Source: Alphaproteobacteria bacterium
GTDB taxonomy: Bacteria > Pseudomonadota > Alphaproteobacteria > UBA8366
Length of the DNA stretch: 17,555 nt
Assembly (NCBI GenBank): GCA_029861675.1
Contig: JAOTYV010000070.1
Span: forward strand, 1-17,555
Direction: 5' to 3'
Shown here: positions 1 to 6,099 of the stretch, one piece after another
Layout: each line of letters starts with the position of its first letter
Numbering within the stretch: position 1 is the first letter of the stretch
The notes under the pieces: model-generated
Seen by the model: only the letters and a program-made list of their open reading frames with translations
Told to the model about the DNA's origin: nothing
The model's database searches: none
Program-made: the position numbers and the translations under genes

Positions 1-10
1 CACCGCGGGC

Positions 11-643
11 GTGAAAATCTTCGCCGCGGGATCGACGCCGCCGCTCCGGTTCGGCAGCGACGACCTTGTCCGCTTCCCGCCGGCGTTTCTTGCCGATGTC
101 GGCGACACCGAGAGCAAACTGGCGCGACTCAAGTCGGACGTGTCGCGGGATATGGACGTGTTCGCCAAGAATCCCCGCCGACTGCTGGATCGTTATTTCA
201 ACTTTATCGAGGCGCGGCTGGATGCCGAAGGCGCCACGCTAGAGCGTTTGCTGCAACCGCTGGGCGGCTTGTTTCGCGTCGAAGACTGGGCATATTCGGC
301 GCTTCGGCCACTGCCCAACGCCGCCGTGTTCGACGCGGCCGAAGTCGGCGCCCCGCTCCCGGTCATGCACCACGATTTGGTGTTCTGGACCGGGCAGACG
401 GTGCTCGCGATCCGAGTTCGCGGCGGTGGAACGACATCGTCCCGGGATGCGGAAGCGGGCGACCGCCTCGAGGAATTGGGCGTGCGGATCGTTACGATTC
501 CCGCGTCGAATTTGGCCAGTGGAATAGACTGCTTTCCCGAATCGGATTTTCCGCCTGAATTCCGGTCCTTCTGGCAGGACGCGCCCTATCCCTGCAGCCC
601 GTTCCGGCCGCAGGGATTACCCCGGTCGCTGTCCTTGGACTGA
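11..643 (+). CDS. Hypothetical protein, possibly 5'-partial
   Basis: I do not recognise this 210-residue protein. A GTG at 11 is the first usable start, but the frame is open through the three codons to the window edge, so the true start may lie upstream. No signal peptide or membrane segment is visible. The N-terminal half is rich in Arg, Asp and Leu and looks helical. The C-terminal half alternates short hydrophobic strands, VFWTGQTVLAIRV at about 125-137 and LGVRIVTIPASNL at about 157-169, before a Pro/Phe-rich tail. The strand-rich part faintly recalls small nuclease-like folds, but I see no convincing catalytic Asp/Glu-Lys set, so no function is assigned. It converges with the downstream minus-strand gene, and its stop lies 7 bases before a repeat holding a terminator-like hairpin. 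Codon use resembles the flanking genes, which supports it being real. Confidence 0.7.
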   Translation: MKIFAAGSTPPLRFGSDDLVRFPPAFLADVGDTESKLARLKSDVSRDMDVFAKNPRRLLDRYFNFIEARLDAEGATLERLLQPLGGLFRVEDWAYSALRPLPNAAVFDAAEVGAPLPVMHHDLVFWTGQTVLAIRVRGGGTTSSRDAEAGDRLEELGVRIVTIPASNLASGIDCFPESDFPPEFRSFWQDAPYPCSPFRPQGLPRSLSLD

Positions 644-649
644 AAGCCT

Positions 650-747
650 TAGACCATTTCTTGTCTAAATTGACTCATGTGAAATGGTCTATCGCTCTTT
701 TTACGCAAATACGTCGTCGCGAACCGTTTCGCTCGGGATTTACTCTA
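650..747 (+). repeat. Interspersed repeat, copy 1 (98 bp)
   Basis: This copy matches 3865-3967 in the same orientation. By hand alignment there are 7 mismatches in 98 positions, plus 5 bases present only in the other copy, about 93% identity. It starts TAGACCATTTC and ends ACTCTA. A perfect 10-bp inverted repeat (AGACCATTTC at 651-660, GAAATGGTCT at 681-690) is followed by a T run. It fills the convergent gap between the unknown gene ending at 643 and the LVIVD gene, whose stop codon is formed by the last three bases of the repeat (745-747). Confidence 0.9.
651..702 (+). terminator. Terminator-like hairpin inside repeat copy 1
   Basis: The perfect 10-bp stem 651-660 / 681-690 has a 20-base loop and is followed by ATCGCTC and five T residues at 698-702. 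It lies just downstream of the plus-strand gene ending at 643, where an intrinsic terminator is expected. The long loop, A/T-containing stem and 7-base gap before the T run make it weaker than a classical one. Confidence 0.5.
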
Positions 748-1977
748 AAAATCGGATTCCAGAATATAGAGTCCCCCGGAGATTCGCTCGGCGGCATAGA
801 TCAGACCATTCTCGTCAACATAGACGTCGTTGATCTGACTGGCCGGATACCGGGACCCTTCCGGGCAGGCCGGCACAAAGGACGCGACGTCCTTCGGCTG
901 GTAGGGTTTGCTGAGATCGAACGCCCGCACGCCGCCGTTAAAGAATGTCGCAAAGATGATCGTGTCCGACCGGAAGGATGGGCCCGGCCGGTTTTCATGC
1001 AAATTATGCGATCCGAAACGCCCGCCGCGGTCGCGGAAATCGTCGAGCTCCGGCATCGGGAAGGTGGCGATCGATACGGGGTTTTTCTCCTCGCGAATGT
1101 CGAGCACCCAGGTCAGCTTGGGCCAATCGGCCGCGTCGTCCGCATTGCTTTCGTCCGCCACGATCATCAGGTCCCGCTCCGGCAGCGGCAGCGCGGTATG
1201 GGTGAAACCCGGATACGGCGGGTGCGGGTTCCACTGTGAGATGAATTGGGGCTTCGACTTGTCGGAAATATCCAGAATGATCGCGCCGCCATCGAGATAG
1301 CCGATATAGGCGCGGTCCGGTTGATCGGGATAGACGTTGGAATTGTGGACGCGGTAGTTGTCGCGGCCGCGCGGGTCATCCGGCGCATGGTCATAGAGCC
1401 GGGGCAACGGCGGCGTATCGTCGTTCTCTTCCGTGCCGGGCAACCACCAGCGTCCGGTTTCCTCCGGTTTCGAAGGATCGCGCACATCGATGATGCGGTA
1501 ACATTGGTCGTCGCGCGGATGCCGGGGCATATAATCCGCCGCGCCGCTGGCGCAGTGGATGTATTCGCCATCGACGTACCACACGCAGTGGACGCCGCGC
1601 GAGCGGGGGCCGGAACAATCGAAGAAGGAGATCGACTTCGGCGCCTCGGGGTTGGAAATGTCGAACAGCTCGATTCCCGCGCTCTCGATATCCCAGCCGT
1701 ATGTCTGATAGGCGACCGCCATGATATCGCCGCAGACTTCGAGCGAATTCGACCGCATGTTGGTATGCGGCAGATCGGTCTGCACGATGACCTTCGGCTC
1801 GCGCGGATCCGACACGTCGACGCCGGTAAAATTTTTCGGCGGCCCTTCGTGGGCAAGCCACATGATGCGCCGCCCGCCTTTGGCGAGCTGCATGCTCATG
1901 CCCTCCCCCAGCCCGCCGAAGCCCTGCAGGCTGTTGTGCGAAATCAATTTCATGTTCTTCAGTTCGTGCTCGGACAT
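745..1977 (-). CDS. LVIVD-repeat beta-propeller protein
   Basis: This 410-residue protein has six copies of the LVIVD signature, a short strand followed by D(V/I/L)-x-(D/N/K)-P-x-x-P. They lie near residues 52 (GVDVSDPREPKVI), 101 (IELFDISNPEAPKSI), 161 (YRIIDVRDPSKPEET), 232, 290 and 350. Such repeats form beta-propellers related to selenium-binding-protein and methanethiol-oxidase-like folds. Several isolated His residues (H71, H130, H211, H260, H324, H327) recur at blade-like spacing and could bind a metal, which is inference. There is no signal peptide, so it is probably cytoplasmic. The ATG at 1977 is preceded by AGAGGGA at good spacing. It diverges from the cobW-cupin operon and converges on the gene at 11-643. 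Its TAG stop is supplied by the edge of repeat copy 1, so the native C-terminus may have been altered slightly. The substrate is unknown. Confidence 0.85.
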   Translation of the reverse strand: MSEHELKNMKLISHNSLQGFGGLGEGMSMQLAKGGRRIMWLAHEGPPKNFTGVDVSDPREPKVIVQTDLPHTNMRSNSLEVCGDIMAVAYQTYGWDIESAGIELFDISNPEAPKSISFFDCSGPRSRGVHCVWYVDGEYIHCASGAADYMPRHPRDDQCYRIIDVRDPSKPEETGRWWLPGTEENDDTPPLPRLYDHAPDDPRGRDNYRVHNSNVYPDQPDRAYIGYLDGGAIILDISDKSKPQFISQWNPHPPYPGFTHTALPLPERDLMIVADESNADDAADWPKLTWVLDIREEKNPVSIATFPMPELDDFRDRGGRFGSHNLHENRPGPSFRSDTIIFATFFNGGVRAFDLSKPYQPKDVASFVPACPEGSRYPASQINDVYVDENGLIYAAERISGGLYILESDF

Positions 1978-2138
1978 CGGTTCCCTCTAACTTCTCGCTT
2001 GGTTTCGGGCATTCGGATCGGCCCAATTATTCGATGCGGTTGCCGTCGCAGGTTGGATGCGCCCGCACTATCGGTTTCAACAGGCATCGGCTGCTTGAGA
2101 TGCCAGCATGAATACGCATGATACATCAAGGAATATAA

Positions 2139-2162
2139 CCGATGTGCGGCATTGCACATCGG
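2139..2162. promoter_or_regulatory. Perfect 9+9 inverted repeat upstream of cobW-like gene
   Basis: CCGATGTGC (2139-2147) and GCACATCGG (2154-2162) are perfect inverted repeats around a 6-base spacer, 40 bases before the ATG at 2203. They lie in the divergent region between the LVIVD gene and the cobW-cupin operon (1978-2202). The position and symmetry suit a dimeric repressor operator, or a hairpin in the 5' leader. COG0523 genes are often zinc-regulated through Zur, but this sequence lacks the AT-rich core of known Zur boxes, so the regulator is unknown. Confidence 0.45.
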
Positions 2163-2202
2163 CGATTGCCGCCGGCCGGCGGCATCACATCTGGGGCACG
2201 CA

Positions 2203-3291
2203 ATGCCGCCGAAATCCATCGAGTCCACGCCGAGCAACCGGGTGCCGGTTTCGGTCATCACCGGTTTTCTCGGTAGCGGAAAGACGACACTGCTGAATCG
2301 GCTGGTGCGCCATCGCGGCATGGCGGATACCGCGCTCATCGTCAACGAGTTCGGCGAGATCGGCATAGACCACGAACTCGTGGATTCGTCTTTCGAAAAT
2401 ACTGTAGTTATGGACAGCGGCTGCATTTGTTGCAGTATCCGGGGCGACCTGATCGACACCGTCAGCGATTTGTTCGCCAATGTGGCGCAGGGCAACCTGC
2501 CGGCATTTTCACGCATCGTTATCGAGACCACCGGCCTCGCGGACCCGGTACCGATCGTTCATGCGCTCAGCGGCGAAGCGGTGATAACCGACCGCTGCAG
2601 GCTTGATTCCGTCATCACCACCGTGGACGCGCAAAATGGCGCGCGGCAGCTCGACGAGCATGAAGAGGCGGCGCGGCAAGTCGCGTTGGCGGATGTCGCC
2701 TTGATCACCAAAACCGACCTCGTGCCGCCGAATGCGGTGCACGGGCTTTCCCGCCGGCTTGAGCGGCTAAACCCAGGCTTGCCGATCCATACGGCGCAAT
2801 TCGGCGAAGTCGATCCCGACCTGCTGTTCGAGGGGACCGCCGCCGCGGTCGAGCGCATTGCCGCCTGGCGGAACGGGCCGCCGACCGACGAAACGGAAGC
2901 GGACGGCCCGCATCAGGATCATGCGCATCATCATGACCTCGACGTAAACCGGCATGGCAACATTCGCGCCCATACCATCCAGACGGGTGTGCCGCTATCC
3001 TGGGACCGCCTCCGCCTCTGGCTGGAAACCGTATTTTCGTTGCGCGGCGCGGATTTCTTGCGGCTCAAGGGAATCGTCCAGATCGCGGGAGAGGATCGCC
3101 CAATTGTCGTGCAGGCGGTCGGCAATACTTTCAGCCCGCCGCGCGCCCTGACGCAGTGGCCCGGCGGCGAGCGCGCAACCCGCATCGTCGTGATCACGCA
3201 AGGGCTGGCGCCCGAAGATCTACAACAAAGCTTCGACGCCTTCGTCATCGACGGAATAGCCGAAGCGGCAACGAGTGAAACCGGAGGATAG
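2203..3291 (+). CDS. CobW/COG0523-family GTPase, probable metal chaperone
   Basis: This 362-residue G3E-family GTPase has a Walker A motif (GFLGSGKTT, 21-29), a metal-binding CICC motif (C74, C76, C77), an ETTGLADP segment (108-115), a TKTD nucleotide-specificity motif (169-172), a His-rich linker (H237, H240, H242-H244) and a CobW C-terminal domain. Family members use GTP to insert or traffic zinc, cobalt or similar metals into client enzymes in the cytoplasm; COG0523 spans CobW, YeiR, ZNG1-like and nitrile-hydratase-activator proteins. I chose the ATG at 2203 because it starts just before the conserved core; an upstream TTG at 2152 sits inside the inverted repeat. The stop is one base before the cupin ATG, so the two are surely co-transcribed. 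The cupin or the lost asparaginase-like protein could be a client, but neither is proven, and the subgroup cannot be fixed by eye. Confidence 0.92.
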   Translation: MPPKSIESTPSNRVPVSVITGFLGSGKTTLLNRLVRHRGMADTALIVNEFGEIGIDHELVDSSFENTVVMDSGCICCSIRGDLIDTVSDLFANVAQGNLPAFSRIVIETTGLADPVPIVHALSGEAVITDRCRLDSVITTVDAQNGARQLDEHEEAARQVALADVALITKTDLVPPNAVHGLSRRLERLNPGLPIHTAQFGEVDPDLLFEGTAAAVERIAAWRNGPPTDETEADGPHQDHAHHHDLDVNRHGNIRAHTIQTGVPLSWDRLRLWLETVFSLRGADFLRLKGIVQIAGEDRPIVVQAVGNTFSPPRALTQWPGGERATRIVVITQGLAPEDLQQSFDAFVIDGIAEAATSETGG

Positions 3292-3292
3292 G

Positions 3293-3730
3293 ATGACCAA
3301 AGCTGACCAAAAGACGATCAACAAAGGCGCCGTCAAGGGCGGCAATGGAAACTTCATCTTCCGTCTCATGGATATGGAAGGCATCAAGACGGGCGAACGC
3401 TACTCCTCGGCTGTCGGTCCGGTCGTCGAGGGGCAACGCACCCAGGTCGGTTTGATGCGGAAGGAAAAGGGCACCGGCGCCCGGCCGCACTCGCACCCCA
3501 ATGAACAATGGAACTACGTGGTGCAGGGCCGGATGCGGGTCACGGTCGATGGCGAGGAAAGCATCGTCGGACCGGGAACCCTGCTCTATTTTCCGCCCAA
3601 CATCGTCCATTCGACCGTGGCGCTGCCCGAGGAGGATGCATATTTCTTCGTGGTCAAGGACATGACCCACGGCATCCAGGGCAATCCGGTCGACGAAGAC
3701 GCCGACGGCGCCTATATCGAGACGACGTGA
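3293..3730 (+). CDS. Small single-domain cupin protein
   Basis: This 145-residue protein carries one cupin_2 barrel. Motif 1 lies at about 63-82 (RPHSHPNEQWNYVVQGRMRV), with H65 and H67 as metal ligands and a Glu-equivalent acidic/Gln position following. Motif 2 lies around GPGTLLYFPPNIVHS, with the last His as ligand. Such proteins bind one divalent metal and act as isomerases, dioxygenases, or sensors and chaperones of small molecules; the substrate cannot be read from sequence. The ATG at 3293 follows GGAGG (3283-3287), which lies inside the end of the cobW-like gene, with a 1-base gap between stop and start. A GTG 18 bases upstream is less likely. Its stop overlaps the start of the asparaginase relic as GTGA. 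Pairing with a COG0523 metallochaperone suggests that metal loading of this cupin could be the operon's theme, which is inference. Confidence 0.85.
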   Translation: MTKADQKTINKGAVKGGNGNFIFRLMDMEGIKTGERYSSAVGPVVEGQRTQVGLMRKEKGTGARPHSHPNEQWNYVVQGRMRVTVDGEESIVGPGTLLYFPPNIVHSTVALPEEDAYFFVVKDMTHGIQGNPVDEDADGAYIETT

Positions 3731-3867
3731 GCGGCGGTCTTCCGAAGATAGCGCTCGTTACGACCGGGGGCACGATTTCGAGCCCGGCCGCCAGCCCCAA
3801 GCCGATCTGGTCTGACCTAATCAACGAGAGGCCGTACTGGCACCATTTTTGCCCGCGCCGATTCTAG
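3727..3867 (+). pseudogene. 5' remnant of an L-asparaginase-like gene
   Basis: Starting at GTG 3727, which overlaps the cupin stop as GTGA, the frame reads VSGGLPKIALVTTGGTISS. KIALVTTGGTIS is the hallmark N-terminus of bacterial type I/II L-asparaginases, including the nucleophile-region TGGT threonine. After about 24 codons the similarity stops, and the frame ends at 3865-3867 on a TAG that is the first three bases of repeat copy 2. About 300 codons of the expected enzyme are missing. The overlap means it was once translationally coupled to the cupin. The segment between the recognisable part and the repeat (about 3800-3864) matches nothing I know. The truncation adjoins the repeat, so insertion or recombination there is a plausible cause. 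Confidence 0.65.
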
Positions 3868-3967
3868 ACCATTTCTTGTTTAAATTGACTCAAGAGAAAT
3901 GGTCTATCTCTTTTTTTACGCAAATACGTCGTCTCGAACCGTTTCGGTTCGCTCGGGATTTGCTCTA
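3865..3967 (+). repeat. Interspersed repeat, copy 2 (103 bp)
   Basis: This is the second copy of the element at 650-747, in the same orientation. It has an 11-bp perfect stem (AGACCATTTCT 3866-3876, AGAAATGGTCT 3895-3905), a T7 run at 3911-3917 and a second small hairpin CGAACC-GTTTC-GGTTCG near 3936-3952, half of which (GGTTC) is missing in copy 1. The ends read TAGA and TCTA, a short terminal inverted symmetry. Its left edge stops the asparaginase relic, and its right part encodes the C-terminus of the amidase on the minus strand. Confidence 0.9.
3866..3917 (+). terminator. Terminator-like hairpin inside repeat copy 2
   Basis: The 11-bp perfect stem 3866-3876 / 3895-3905 can be extended by CTTG/CAAG with a 2-base bulge. 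ATCTC and seven T residues (3911-3917) follow. It is correctly oriented to end the plus-strand cobW-cupin operon, and it is stronger than the hairpin in copy 1. Confidence 0.6.
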
Positions 3968-5391
3968 GTCGAGCTTGGGGGCAGGCGTTCTCCTACACCT
4001 GTCGCCTGCTCGAAGGCATGCGCAAGCTGCAGCACCGAGAGATCGTCGTTATGCCGTCCCACGATCTGAATGCCCACCGGCCAGCCCTCCCCGGTAAAGC
4101 CCGCGGGCATCGAGATGGCGGGATTGCCGACGGCCGATATGGCGCTCTTGAGCGCCCCGCCGTCAATATAACTTCCCATACGCTGCCCTTCGATATCCTG
4201 AATCGATGTTTGCCCGATTGGTAGAGGTGGCGTCGGATTGGTGGGAAGCACGAGGAAGTCGTACTGATCCATGAAGCTGCGCATCCGATGAAAAAGCTCG
4301 GTGCGCTTGCCTTCGGCACGTGCCACGTCCTCGGCCGACAGTTTGAAGCCTTCCTCGGTGTTCCAGACCAGGTCCGGCTTCATGACCTCGCGTTTCGCGG
4401 GGTCTCGCACGCGATCGCCATGGGCGAGAGTGTAACGCCAGGCGCGCAGCACCTTGAATGCGTCGAGCGCTTCGCGCAGGTCCGGCTCGGTGTCGACCAC
4501 CTCCATCCCGAGCGCCTCGAACGTTGCGCGTTGCCGGTCGCAGACATCGTTGATGCGCTTGTCCACCGGCAGGAACCCGAGGTTGCGGCTGAACGCGACG
4601 CGGATGCCCTTGAAGTCACGCTCGAGCGGCTGCGCGAAGTGGTGTCCGGGCTCCGGCAGGGAAATGGGCGATCGCGGATCGGGACCCGCCTGCACCGACA
4701 GGAGCAAGGCCGTGTCCGCAACGCATCGCCCCATCGGCCCGTCCGTGCGCAGCGTGAACCAGCCGAGCTCGGCCGGATAGGCGGGGACGCGTCCGGGCGA
4801 AGGCCGGAATCCGACGACATTGCAATGTCCGGCGGGATGGCGCAGCGAGCCGCCGAAGTCGCTGCCGTCGGCGAGCGGCGTCATGCGCGCCGCGAGCGCG
4901 ACGGCCGAGCCGCCGCTACTGGAGCCGCAAGCCCTGTCCAGATCGTAGGGATTGCGCGTGTCGCCGCAGACCGCGTTGGTAGTCTGGCCGCCGCCACAGC
5001 CGAACTCGGGCGTGTTGGTCTTGCCGATGAATATCGCGCCCGCGTCACGGTAGCGCGCCGCGAGCAGATCGTCCGCGTCCGGAACGTTGTCGGCGTAGAG
5101 CACGGATCCGAATGTGGTGCGCAGCCCCCGCGTGCGAATGAGGTCTTTCACGGCAAGCGGCAATCCGTGCAGCGCCGGCAGCTCTGCACCACCGACGGCG
5201 CGCTGGTCCGCCGCCTCGGCTTGCTCAATCGCCTGCTCCGCCGCCACCGTGACGAAGGCGTTGACCTTCGGCTGCTGGCGCTCGATCTGTGCCAAATGTG
5301 CATCGGTGAGCTCGCGCGCGGACAGCTCGCGGGTGCCAAGCAGGCGCCGCAGCTCCGTGGCGGGTTTGAGACAAAGTTCGAGATCGGGCAT
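3916..5391 (-). CDS. Amidase-signature family enzyme
   Basis: This 491-residue amidase hydrolyses a C-N amide bond through a Ser-cisSer-Lys triad. K82 lies in LPLAVKDLI, the signature begins CGSSSGGSA (155-163) with S158 as the cis-Ser, and GGSLRHPAG carries the nucleophile S182. The overall length and the GKTNTPEFG and NPYDLDRACGSSSGG segments fit AtzF/GatA-like hydrolases. There is no signal peptide, so it is cytoplasmic. No GatB or GatC partner is adjacent, so a stand-alone catabolic amidase is likelier than tRNA amidotransferase; the substrate is unknown. The ATG at 5391 follows GGAGGA with a 6-base spacer and is preferred over an upstream ATG at 5445. The last 15 or so residues (ANPERTETVRDDVFA) are encoded by repeat copy 2 and are not expected to be native, so the original C-terminus was probably replaced. 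It converges on the asparaginase relic. Confidence 0.9.
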   Translation of the reverse strand: MPDLELCLKPATELRRLLGTRELSARELTDAHLAQIERQQPKVNAFVTVAAEQAIEQAEAADQRAVGGAELPALHGLPLAVKDLIRTRGLRTTFGSVLYADNVPDADDLLAARYRDAGAIFIGKTNTPEFGCGGGQTTNAVCGDTRNPYDLDRACGSSSGGSAVALAARMTPLADGSDFGGSLRHPAGHCNVVGFRPSPGRVPAYPAELGWFTLRTDGPMGRCVADTALLLSVQAGPDPRSPISLPEPGHHFAQPLERDFKGIRVAFSRNLGFLPVDKRINDVCDRQRATFEALGMEVVDTEPDLREALDAFKVLRAWRYTLAHGDRVRDPAKREVMKPDLVWNTEEGFKLSAEDVARAEGKRTELFHRMRSFMDQYDFLVLPTNPTPPLPIGQTSIQDIEGQRMGSYIDGGALKSAISAVGNPAISMPAGFTGEGWPVGIQIVGRHNDDLSVLQLAHAFEQATGVGERLPPSSTRANPERTETVRDDVFA

Positions 5392-5487
5392 GGCTGTCCT
5401 CCGGTTGACCCGTGATCCGGGTCCCGCCTTGATCTGGGACCGCATGTTCCGGGATCAGTGTCTTCGCATTCCGTATAGGCCTACTTT

Positions 5488-5735
5488 GGCATTGTCACAC
5501 GTTAACTCATCAGGATTGCGTCGGTTTGGCTATACGCCTGACGTCACTCGGCCGTCGGCGCCTGCGACCATACTTTGAAAGATGCGGCTCGAAGCTGTTT
5601 GTACGTTGGCTGGCTGATGAGGTGGCACTGGTGATAAAAGCTGTCGTAGGTGGCGGATTGGATCGATAGCAAGCGCTGTGTTGATCCGGGCAATTTGAAC
5701 CGCTGCATCTTTCGCTCTCGTCGTCGCACCGGGAC
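5488..5735 (-). mobile_element. 3'-end relic of an IS6-family insertion sequence
   Basis: A decayed transposase C-terminus (5544-5735, minus) is followed 56 bases beyond its stop by GGCATTGTCACACGTTAACT reading inward from 5488. IS6-family ends typically begin GGC, and the better-preserved IS6 element in this window has its end 54 bases beyond the transposase stop, which supports this boundary. The other end is not recognisable. The stretch between the amidase start (5391) and 5488 holds nothing I can identify. Confidence 0.6.
5544..5735 (-). pseudogene. IS6-family transposase C-terminal fragment
   Basis: The frame reads VPVRRRERKMQRFKLPGSTQ, then LLSIQSATYDSFYHQCHLIS and ends SFKVWSQAPTAE. 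This matches the remembered C-terminus of one IS6 subgroup (RRRERKMQxFKSxxSAQRFL, then HAAVxNTFNxQRHLISRxT, then RAEA). Only about 62 residues survive. Of the catalytic core nothing remains, and the Glu-containing ENSHQP-like stretch expected just upstream is eroded. Substitutions at normally constant positions (for example CHLISQ for RHLISR) indicate an old, non-functional relic. Confidence 0.65.
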
Positions 5736-6099
5736 ATTGTCATCTAAGGCCCCCCCACGTCTCGACGAGATGAACGTTCGATGAATGAAGCATTCACGGT
5801 CGGTTCAACTCCCAGTCTCAAAATGGGAAGTGTCATCCAACAGGAACCAACCGAGGAGGCTGCAAATGACCATGTCGAACCTTCACAATGTTTGCACATC
5901 CGCATTTGTGAAACGATCTGCTTTAAACAATAAACAACTTCTTCAAACCGGGTCTTATCCTCTTCAACCGAAGTTTCCGACGAAGGAGAAAATTTCACAC
6001 GCGCTGGCGGGATATGGTTGCCAGTATGGAGTTGTCCCGAGTAAGGACGTTTCTAAAATAGAGTCATCGGCACGAGAAAATCGAAGGGAGAAACATGTA
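5736..6099 (+). other. Leader region of the secreted protein; open frame with upstream start
   Basis: Between the IS relic and the signal-peptide start at 6100 the base composition is visibly richer in A/T than in neighbouring genes. The reading frame of the downstream gene is open from 5785. A canonical ribosome site GAGGAGG (5853-5859) sits 6 bases before an in-frame ATG at 5866, which would add 78 residues in front of the signal peptide. A second site, GGGAG (6086-6090), precedes the ATG at 6100 by 9 bases. A small palindrome TGAATG-AAG-CATTCA lies at 5782-5796. No promoter could be identified with confidence. Confidence 0.4.

Noticed and set aside
1246..2121. Plus-strand open frame opposite the LVIVD gene
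   Set aside because: The minus strand carries six LVIVD repeats and a good ribosome site. The plus frame has no motif.
2203..3291. Assigning the GTPase specifically as cobW of cobalamin synthesis
   Set aside because: No cobalamin genes are nearby, and the CxCC/His-rich layout is shared by all COG0523 subgroups.
4288..5415. Long plus-strand open frame (375 codons) opposite the amidase
   Set aside because: It is antisense to a clearly recognisable amidase with full catalytic motifs. Its product is Arg/His/Val-rich without known motifs, typical of a GC-rich shadow frame.
5782..5796. TGAATG-AAG-CATTCA palindrome in the leader of the secreted gene
   Set aside because: A 6-bp symmetry is expected by chance and has no positional support from a promoter.
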